DNA of 38,288 bases, from positions 1 through 38,288 of the forward strand of contig CALXBV010000071.1 in NCBI GenBank assembly GCA_944386635.1. Reading direction: 5' to 3'. Made by a program: the position numbers and the translations under genes. Under the pieces are notes generated by a model that searched no databases, had not been told where the DNA came from, and saw only the letters and a program-made list of their open reading frames with translations. Source of the stretch: an uncultured Clostridia bacterium (GTDB lineage: Bacteria; Bacillota; Clostridia; TANB77; CAG-465). Of this stretch, positions 32,157 through 38,288 are shown piece after piece; the first letter of the stretch is position 1; every line of letters begins with the position of its first letter.

Positions 32157-34007
32157 TTAGTTAATATTTAAATCATATTGATCCTCTTCTATTTGTTTAA
32201 TATCTTGTGTTTTATATCTTTCTTTATCTATCATTACTATAGGTATGCCGAGTCTTTTACTCTCATCAATTTGTTCTTTTGTAATTTCTTTCATTGAAAC
32301 AAGATACGTTGGTCTCATTTCTTTATACTTACAATTATCTTCTTTTCCATCATAATCTTCATTTAATTCATTTTTTATATTTATCTCGCTAAAAGATGGA
32401 CTCGATTCTGCTATCTCATCAGGACTCATTATTCTATTTGCTCTATTGGTTAAGTTTTGATCATCCATTGTATAAGAGTCGCCCTCAAAAACGTTAATAA
32501 TTCTATTAGGATCTAATTTGTCATAACCATATAAATATGAAACTCTTCCATTTTCAAATACATTCAAATTTTTATTTGAAATAAGTGAATAACAAGACTC
32601 TGAACTATTTGTCTTTTCATGATACTCCATATTCAATGCTCTTACAAGCATATTAAAAGGCTTACCTTCTAATTTATATACTTTCAAATTATTCTTTTCA
32701 CTTGCTTCAACACAAAAATCTTCAACATTTTCTTCAGTTTTAAATAGGCTTTCACTTATTTCTTTATATGACATTTTCCTTAATATAGAAATATCATTAT
32801 AAAAGTCTGACATTATATCTTTATTCTTTAGATTCTCATACAGTTCGATTTTTTTATCATTTGAAATACTACTCAATTTTTTTATGATATTATAAAAATC
32901 AACCTTATTATTATCTAATACCTTTTTATCATCATCTAAATGATTATTATATCTTAGCATTTCATTTATATTAATATTTACGTTTTTCTTTGTATCATTA
33001 AATAAAGAATCAACTATTACTTCAGATAATTTTTCACTGGTTCTACTTTTTAAGTAATTTTCTAATTTTTCTTTATCCCCTATATTTTTTAATATATTAT
33101 ATTTTGTATCACCATCTAATATATAACTCTTATTATTTTCATATAGCTTATCTACTTGGTCTTGTGTTTTTATATCATAATCTTTAAATATTCCTTTTTC
33201 TTTATCATAAGAATTTATTATACCTTCTCTATACTTATCTACTTTTCTTTGAATAATACTTGAATAGTTATTTCTATATAAGACATTTATATTTCTTCTA
33301 AAATCAACAAAATTATCTACCTTTAGTTTTTCAAAGAAATAGTCTTGCCTCATTATATCATTGGGAAAATGTATACCATTTTTAGACATTTTTAAAATAT
33401 CAAAGTCTTTACACATAAATAGAGCTCTTGGATCATTATTTATAAATTCCTGCTGAATTTTTGAATTTGATAAAGATACAATTTCTTTTGTAATATCATA
33501 TTTTAAATCTTCTTTTAGCAATTTTTTCTTTGAATCATTATTAATTCCTCTAAAAAAATAATCTAAATTATCGTACTTTTCAGGCTCATTACTAATTTTA
33601 TCTATAATCTTTTTAATATCATCATAATTTGCATTCTCAACACATGAATAGCAATTATTTATATTCTTGAAAAAATAATCATAATAGCTATTATCATTGA
33701 CTACCTTTTTTAAGAGTTCTTCACTTCCATTATATTCAGATAAGGTAATTAAATATCTATATGCTGATTTCAAGCCTTTAATTCTATCAACATCAATATT
33801 TTTTATACATTCATCCGTACCAAAAGTTTCAACTACTTTTCTAATACAAGAATAAGAAAATCCATTTTCACTTAATTCTTTGTATAATTTTTCCTTAAAA
33901 TTAGCATTTGCAATTATACTTTTCTTGTTAATATTGTGATCAGACACATACTTACATATCTGCTCTATAGTAGCTTCACTATTTACAATATCATCTAAAT
34001 CATTCAT
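32157..34007 (-). CDS. Large uncharacterised protein with a distinct C-terminal domain
   Basis: A 616-residue acidic-and-lysine-rich protein without signal peptide or membrane helix. Residues about 1-430 are mostly helical and look like degenerate repeats (several Asn/Asp-rich helix-turn-helix units; a segment NFVDFRRNINVL followed by KVDKYREGIINSYDKEKG). Residues about 435-605 form a separate alpha/beta domain with SCYSLISNKNL, VSYLYGYDKLDPNRIINVF, RIMSPDEIAESSPSFSEI and a last strand LGIPIVMIDKERY. I have a memory of similar C-terminal domains in other unannotated gut Firmicutes proteins but cannot name a family. GGAGG is 8 nt before the ATG. It lies 20 nt after a 35-residue membrane peptide gene. 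Confidence 0.7.
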   Translation of the reverse strand: MNDLDDIVNSEATIEQICKYVSDHNINKKSIIANANFKEKLYKELSENGFSYSCIRKVVETFGTDECIKNIDVDRIKGLKSAYRYLITLSEYNGSEELLKKVVNDNSYYDYFFKNINNCYSCVENANYDDIKKIIDKISNEPEKYDNLDYFFRGINNDSKKKLLKEDLKYDITKEIVSLSNSKIQQEFINNDPRALFMCKDFDILKMSKNGIHFPNDIMRQDYFFEKLKVDNFVDFRRNINVLYRNNYSSIIQRKVDKYREGIINSYDKEKGIFKDYDIKTQDQVDKLYENNKSYILDGDTKYNILKNIGDKEKLENYLKSRTSEKLSEVIVDSLFNDTKKNVNININEMLRYNNHLDDDKKVLDNNKVDFYNIIKKLSSISNDKKIELYENLKNKDIMSDFYNDISILRKMSYKEISESLFKTEENVEDFCVEASEKNNLKVYKLEGKPFNMLVRALNMEYHEKTNSSESCYSLISNKNLNVFENGRVSYLYGYDKLDPNRIINVFEGDSYTMDDQNLTNRANRIMSPDEIAESSPSFSEINIKNELNEDYDGKEDNCKYKEMRPTYLVSMKEITKEQIDESKRLGIPIVMIDKERYKTQDIKQIEEDQYDLNIN

Positions 34008-34027
34008 ATATTAACCTCCTCTATTAG

Positions 34028-34135
34028 CTAAATTAATATATTACTATTTATTAAAGCATAAGCTATTGCAATACCTATAGCTAATACTATTATAATTATA
34101 CATACCACCATTACAATTTTATTTTTCTTATCCAT
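34028..34135 (-). CDS. 35-residue single-helix membrane peptide
   Basis: A short frame with a very strong ribosome site (GAGGAGG, 34141-34147, 5 nt before the ATG). The product begins MDKKNK, has one continuous hydrophobic helix of about 24 residues (VMVVCIIIIVLAIG and on) and ends with a short Asn-containing tail. Its stop is 20 nt before the ATG of the 616-residue protein, so the two are likely translated from one message. It could be a membrane tether partner, a small regulatory peptide or a toxin-like hydrophobic peptide. The strong ribosome site, basic start and clean helix argue against chance. Confidence 0.65.
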   Translation of the reverse strand: MDKKNKIVMVVCIIIIVLAIGIAIAYALINSNILI

Positions 34136-34174
34136 AATTTCCTCCTCAAGTGTTATTATATTTTATCATAATAA

Positions 34175-34201
34175 GTAAAAAAAGTATAGCAAATGCTATA
34201 C
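34175..34201 (-). terminator. Terminator after the 34229 gene
   Basis: The stem GTATAGC/GCTATAC (34184-34190, 34195-34201) with a 4-nt loop. On the minus strand it is followed by TTTTTTTAC. It separates the 34229 gene from the peptide/616 operon. Confidence 0.85.
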
Positions 34202-34228
34202 CTTATTACAAATACTATACTTATTTTA

Positions 34229-34882
34229 TTACTCTATAACTTTAGAAGAATTATCTGACATAACTGCAATAGGCATCACAGTCATTCCCCCATTATTTCT
34301 TAAGAACACTGATTTTTGTAATCTTACTACATCTTTTAAATCATCTACATTATTAAGTGTAAAATCCCCTTTTATTATATTACTTCCTTCTATAAATCTT
34401 ATTGTACCATCCTCCATAAGAAATAGCACTTTACATGAGCTACCATATCCACAAATCATCACTTGAACCACATCTTCATCTAAAGTATCTGATTCGTACA
34501 CTATCGGATCTCCATTATAATAAAAGAAAGTCTCTGCATAATCATTTGTGCGAATAGTAAATTTATTATCATTTACAAAAACATCAATTCCGGACAAAGA
34601 ATCATATAACAGTGATGTTCTTCTGTATTGCTCTGTATTATATGACATACTTTCTGGATCGACTTTGGCAGGTAAAATAGATTCTTCCTTATTAGCTTCA
34701 TTTTTAAAGTCATTATATTCTTTTTCTAAATTATCATAATTTACTTTTTCTTGCTCTAATTGAGCAGCTAATTGTGTTATACTATCATCTCTTTTTAATA
34801 TTGTATTAATACAAAATCCACATGCAACAATCGCTATAATTAAAAGTAAAAATAATGTAAGTGCTGGTATATGTTTTCTCAT
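34229..34882 (-). CDS. Membrane-anchored coiled-coil protein of unknown function
   Basis: A 217-residue protein with one N-terminal membrane helix (about residues 6-27), a coiled coil (about 33-62, ITQLAAQLEQEKVNYDNLEKE) and a beta-rich outer domain of about 140 residues. The outer domain has short repeated strands (KVLFLMEDGTIRFI) that resemble blades of a small propeller or a copper-amine-like fold; I recognise no family. ATG at 34882 is preceded by AGAGGTG at 7 nt; the frame extends three codons to a GTG inside that site. It is monocistronic, between its promoter (34902-34930) and the terminator at 34175-34201. Confidence 0.65.
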   Translation of the reverse strand: MRKHIPALTLFLLLIIAIVACGFCINTILKRDDSITQLAAQLEQEKVNYDNLEKEYNDFKNEANKEESILPAKVDPESMSYNTEQYRRTSLLYDSLSGIDVFVNDNKFTIRTNDYAETFFYYNGDPIVYESDTLDEDVVQVMICGYGSSCKVLFLMEDGTIRFIEGSNIIKGDFTLNNVDDLKDVVRLQKSVFLRNNGGMTVMPIAVMSDNSSKVIE

Positions 34883-34901
34883 TATATTCACCTCTAATTT
34901 T

Positions 34902-34930
34902 AGAATATCATATTATATTAAATTTCTCAA
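34902..34930 (-). promoter_or_regulatory. Promoter of the 34229 gene
   Basis: TTGAGA (34925-34930), 17-bp spacer, TATTCT (34902-34907). An overlapping alternative TTGTGT with TATGAT, 5 bp upstream, also has 17-bp spacing. One or both should serve the gene. Confidence 0.55.
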
Positions 34931-34965
34931 CACAAAACTAATACTATTTAAATCAAATTATTATA

Positions 34966-35001
34966 AAAATAGCGCCTATATAAAAATATAAGCGCTATTT
35001 T
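34966..35001 (-). terminator. Terminator of ileS
   Basis: A perfect 10-bp stem AAAATAGCGC/GCGCTATTTT (34966-34975, 34992-35001) closing a 16-nt AT loop that can itself pair. It starts 1 nt past the ileS stop, and the T-rich end (TATTTTTATA) follows on the minus strand. Confidence 0.85.
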
Positions 35002-35002
35002 T

Positions 35003-38000
35003 CTATTTTACAACTTCTACATCTATATTTATATGTTCACCGTTAATATTAGTATCAGTATAAGTATCTCTATCTTTATTATATTCAATATTTAAAGCTA
35101 AAGTCTCATGTTTTATATCATCTGCATACTTTCTAACAACTTCTTCTAGCATATCATTTCCAGATACATATAAATTAATTTTATCTAATACTTCAAATCC
35201 TTTATCTTTTCTCATATTTTGAACTTTAGATAATATTTCTCTTAAGTATCCTTCTTCTTTTAATTCTGGTGTAATAGTTGTATCAAGTACAACTCCAACT
35301 TCTCCTTCTCCTGCAAAAGCAAATCCTTCTTTTCCTTGCATAGTAATTAATAAGTTATTAGAATCTAATGGTATCTCAGTATCATCTATTAATATTGTTT
35401 CTACTTTTCCAGATTTAACCTTATTTGCTAAATCCATTTGATTCATCTTAGCAAGTTCTTGTCTTATTTTTGGAATAAATTTTCCATACTCCTTTCCTAG
35501 TACTGGTAAATTAGGTTTTATCTCAAAATTTACATACTCAGACATATCTGCTCCAAGAACTACTTCTTTTACATTTAACTCATCTTTTACTATATTACCA
35601 TAGTATTCTGGTAGTGTATCAACTGATATTAACATTTTAGACAATGGTTGTCTATTTTTAATATTTTCAGAATTTCTTGCACTTCTTCCAAGTTTTACTA
35701 TCTTATATGCTAAATCCATTTCTTTTTCTAATTTAGCATCAACTTCATTTTCATTTACCTCTGGCCAATAACACAAATGTACACTCTCAGGAGCTGTATT
35801 ATCTAATCCATAGACTAAATTTTGGTAAATTTCATCTGTGATAAATGGTACAAATGGAGCTGCTACTTTTATTAATGTTGTTAATACTCTATATAAAGTA
35901 ACATATGCGCCTATCTTATCATCAGTTAAACCTTGTGCCCAAAATCTTTCTCTATTTCTTCTTACATACCAATTAGATAATTCATCTGTAAAATCTTCAA
36001 TATAATATCCAGCATTAGTTACATCATAACTTGCTAATTTTTCATCTACAGATTTTACAAGTGTATTTAATTTAGATATTATCCATTTATCCATTACATT
36101 ATCTGACTTAAAATCTTTGTAATCTAATGGATTAAAGTTATCTATTTGTGCATATAAAACATAGAATGAATATACATTCCATAATGTACTTAGAAAACCT
36201 CTTTGACTTTCTTTTACATTTTCAATAGATAAGCGAGATGAGATCCATGGTGCACTTTCTGTATAGAAATACCATCTAGTAGCATCAGCTCCAACAGTAT
36301 TCAATAATACTAATGGATCAACACCATTCTTTTTAGATTTAGACATTTTCTGTCCATTTCCATCTAAAACAAGGCCTAAGACAATACAATTTTCAAATGG
36401 TATTTTATTAAATAGAGCTGTACCAAGTGCTGCCAAAGTATAAAACCATCCTCTTGTTTGGTCTACAGCTTCACTTATATACTGTGCAGGAAAATTATTT
36501 TTAAATATCTCCTGATTTTCAAATGGATAATGCCATTGTGCAAAAGGCATTGAACCAGAATCAAACCAACAATCAATAACTTCTTTTGCTCTTTTCATCT
36601 TTTTTCCACATTTTGGACATTTTAAATATACATTATCTATATATGGCTTATGTAATTCTATATCATCTGGAACATCTATTCCTTTTTCTTTTAATTCTTG
36701 TATACTTCCTATACACTCTCTATGTCCACAATTTTCATCTTCACAAGTCCAAATTGGAAGTGGAGTTCCCCAATATCTATCTCTTGAAATTCCCCAGTCA
36801 ATCACATTCTCCAAGAAATTACCAAATCTACCTTTTTTAATATTTTCAGGATACCAATTAACCTTATCATTGTTTGCAACCAATTCATCCCTTAAAGTAC
36901 TCATTGCTACAAACCAACTTTCTTTTGGATAATATAGAAGTGGTGTATCACATCTCCAACAATGTGGATATGAATGAACATGTCTTTCTTTTGAGAACAA
37001 TTTATTTTCATCTTCTAACCATTTGCAAATATCTACATCGCAGTCTCTAACAAATCTGCCTTTCCAAGGCTCAACTTCATCTACAAATTTTCCTTCTTTA
37101 TCTACTAAATTTACAAATGCAATTCCATTTTGCTTTGATACAAGACTATCATCCTCACCATAAGCTGGTGCTATATGTACTATTCCTGTACCTTCATTTA
37201 GTGACACATAATCTCCATGAATTATTACAAATGCTTTTCCATCTACTTTAGCAAATGGCATTAGTTGTTCATACTTTTTACCTAAAAGTTCGCTTCCCTT
37301 ATATTCTTTTAATACTTCATATTCTTTATCTTTTAATACAGTATCTACTAAATCTTTTGCTATTATATATACTTCATACTTATCTTCATCTACTTTTACT
37401 TTAACATCACAATAATCATAAGCTTTATTTACACATAAAGCAAGATTTGATGGTAAAGTCCATGGAGTAGTTGTCCAAGCAAGTACATATTTATCTTCAT
37501 CTTTTAATTTAAATTTAGCTATACAAGTCAAATCTTTTACATCTTTATATCCTTGTGCTACCTCATGAGAAGATAATGCAGTTCCACATCTTGGACAATA
37601 TGGCATAACTTTATGTCCTTCATATAATAGTCCTTTATTCCATAACTCTTTTAAAGCCCACCAAACAGATTCAATATAGTCATTATGATATGTTACATAT
37701 GGTGAGTCCATATCTACCCAATATCCAACTTTATTGGTCATTTCTTCCCATTCGTGAACATATTTAAATACACTTTCTTTACATTTTTGAACGAATTTTT
37801 CTACGCCATATTTTTCAATTTGTTCTTTTCCAGATATTCCTAGCTCTTTTTCTATCTCTAATTCAACTGGTAAACCATGAGTATCCCAGCCTGCTTTTCT
37901 TATTACTCGGTATCCTTTCATAACTTTATACCTAGGAATTATATCTTTCATAACCCTGGTCAAAATATGTCCTGCATGAGGCATTCCATTTGCTGTTGGA

Positions 38001-38140
38001 GGTCCATCATAAAAAGTAAAATATCTTTTACCCTTATTCATGTCGAAATTCTTTTTTATAATATTTTTCTCTTTCCAAATATCAGCAACTTCATGTTCCA
38101 TTCCAACAAACCCATCTTTTAGTTCAACTTTTTTATACAT
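35003..38140 (-). CDS. ileS: Isoleucyl-tRNA synthetase, type-2 (long, eukaryote-like) form
   Basis: A 1045-residue class I synthetase. The HIGH-type motif is HAGH in [18 protein letters not shown] (near residue 50). The editing domain includes [17 protein letters not shown] near residue 230, and the KMSKS motif is [14 protein letters not shown] near 600. Two zinc-type cysteine clusters occur (CEDENCGH and CPKCGKK). The length and N-terminus fit the long type-2 enzymes; type-1 bacterial IleS is about 920-940 residues. Type-2 enzymes are commonly mupirocin-insensitive. The ATG at 38140 has AAAGGAG 8 nt upstream; the frame runs 17 codons further without a ribosome site. The gene is complete in the window. 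Confidence 0.95.
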   Translation of the reverse strand: MYKKVELKDGFVGMEHEVADIWKEKNIIKKNFDMNKGKRYFTFYDGPPTANGMPHAGHILTRVMKDIIPRYKVMKGYRVIRKAGWDTHGLPVELEIEKELGISGKEQIEKYGVEKFVQKCKESVFKYVHEWEEMTNKVGYWVDMDSPYVTYHNDYIESVWWALKELWNKGLLYEGHKVMPYCPRCGTALSSHEVAQGYKDVKDLTCIAKFKLKDEDKYVLAWTTTPWTLPSNLALCVNKAYDYCDVKVKVDEDKYEVYIIAKDLVDTVLKDKEYEVLKEYKGSELLGKKYEQLMPFAKVDGKAFVIIHGDYVSLNEGTGIVHIAPAYGEDDSLVSKQNGIAFVNLVDKEGKFVDEVEPWKGRFVRDCDVDICKWLEDENKLFSKERHVHSYPHCWRCDTPLLYYPKESWFVAMSTLRDELVANNDKVNWYPENIKKGRFGNFLENVIDWGISRDRYWGTPLPIWTCEDENCGHRECIGSIQELKEKGIDVPDDIELHKPYIDNVYLKCPKCGKKMKRAKEVIDCWFDSGSMPFAQWHYPFENQEIFKNNFPAQYISEAVDQTRGWFYTLAALGTALFNKIPFENCIVLGLVLDGNGQKMSKSKKNGVDPLVLLNTVGADATRWYFYTESAPWISSRLSIENVKESQRGFLSTLWNVYSFYVLYAQIDNFNPLDYKDFKSDNVMDKWIISKLNTLVKSVDEKLASYDVTNAGYYIEDFTDELSNWYVRRNRERFWAQGLTDDKIGAYVTLYRVLTTLIKVAAPFVPFITDEIYQNLVYGLDNTAPESVHLCYWPEVNENEVDAKLEKEMDLAYKIVKLGRSARNSENIKNRQPLSKMLISVDTLPEYYGNIVKDELNVKEVVLGADMSEYVNFEIKPNLPVLGKEYGKFIPKIRQELAKMNQMDLANKVKSGKVETILIDDTEIPLDSNNLLITMQGKEGFAFAGEGEVGVVLDTTITPELKEEGYLREILSKVQNMRKDKGFEVLDKINLYVSGNDMLEEVVRKYADDIKHETLALNIEYNKDRDTYTDTNINGEHINIDVEVVK

Positions 38141-38176
38141 AAATATTTCTCCTTTCTGCATACAAGAATAAATAAT

Positions 38177-38215
38177 TATAAAAAAACGCACATACCTGTA
38201 TATAAGGAATGTACG
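38177..38215 (-). terminator. Terminator or attenuator hairpin upstream of ileS
   Basis: CGCACATACC (38187-38196) and GGAATGTACG (38206-38215) form a stem with one mismatch and one G-T pair around a 9-nt loop. On the minus strand it is followed by seven T. It lies about 45 nt before the ileS ATG. It may end a gene beyond the right edge or control ileS; a T-box sequence is not visible in the 73 bases that remain. Confidence 0.6.
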
Positions 38216-38244
38216 ATTATATCAACATAATATAATATATACAA
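38216..38244 (-). promoter_or_regulatory. Candidate ileS promoter
   Basis: TTGTAT (38239-38244), 17-bp spacer, TATAAT (38216-38221) on the minus strand. Its -10 box touches the hairpin at 38187-38215, so a transcript from here would start within the 5' arm and could not form the full stem. No other gene is visible from 38245 to the window end. Confidence 0.45.
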
Positions 38245-38288
38245 AATAATAACCACCTTAATATACAACATACCATCATATGTGCCCT

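Noticed and set aside
1-38288. CRISPR arrays, tRNA or rRNA genes, insertion sequences or prophage genes
   Set aside because: None seen: no regularly spaced repeats, no cloverleaf or rRNA segments, and no transposase or integrase proteins.

Overview
The window is a very AT-rich chromosomal segment with AAGGAGG-type ribosome sites, TTGACA/TATAAT promoters, a T-box leader and a sporulation protease gene (spoIVB). MurE carries the DNPRNE motif of meso-diaminopimelate-adding enzymes. Together these point to a low-GC, spore-former-related member of the Clostridia, probably an uncultured gut-type lineage. Species cannot be read from the sequence. Almost every gene lies on the minus strand; the only plus-strand gene is a D-Ala-D-Ala carboxypeptidase at 2053-3183.

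Layout from left to right. 1-3900: esterase-like protein, an MmcQ/YjbR-EVE protein, the carboxypeptidase and a TcdA/ThiF-family enzyme. 3900-7840: a blaI-blaR1 regulatory pair in an apparent operon with a membrane-anchored Asp-box protein, with two near-canonical BlaI operators in its promoter. 7846-11634: pheS-pheT under a phenylalanine T-box leader. 11643-15622: GNAT, DUF402, DHH phosphoesterase, a small anchored protein, SpoIVB and a TIGR04086-type membrane protein. 15682-18399: a nitrate/sulfonate-type ABC transporter operon whose permease and binding-protein genes each carry one frameshift, with an unusual leader. 18438-30710: a division and cell-wall (dcw) cluster in the order mraZ, rsmH, ftsL, class B PBP, murE, mraY, ftsW, murG, ftsQ, DUF881, sbp, DUF975. 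It lacks murF, murD, murC, ftsA and ftsZ. 30926-34135: a 35-residue membrane peptide, a 616-residue unrecognised protein and a cysteine desulfurase, probably one transcript. 34175-38288: an anchored coiled-coil protein and a type-2-like isoleucyl-tRNA synthetase.

The most interesting regulatory reading is that the BlaI-type operator at 7810-7821 recurs with 11 of 12 matches in front of murE (26304-26315). There it overlaps the -35 box of a well-formed promoter. BlaR1 here has a DUF4825-like outer domain rather than a penicillin-binding one, and no beta-lactamase is nearby. The pair may therefore sense something in the envelope and adjust peptidoglycan precursor synthesis. Upstream of mraZ, three GTGG boxes at exact 10-bp spacing look like the MraZ autoregulatory site. 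The 35-residue peptide plus 616-residue protein pair is the best candidate for an undescribed system. Function there is unknown.

Many start codons were moved inward from the longest reading frame because a strong ribosome site lies inside it (carboxypeptidase, tcdA, GNAT, DUF402, DHH, DUF975, DUF881, PBP, mraZ, nifS, 34882, ileS). All family assignments are from reading the proteins; no database search was possible.
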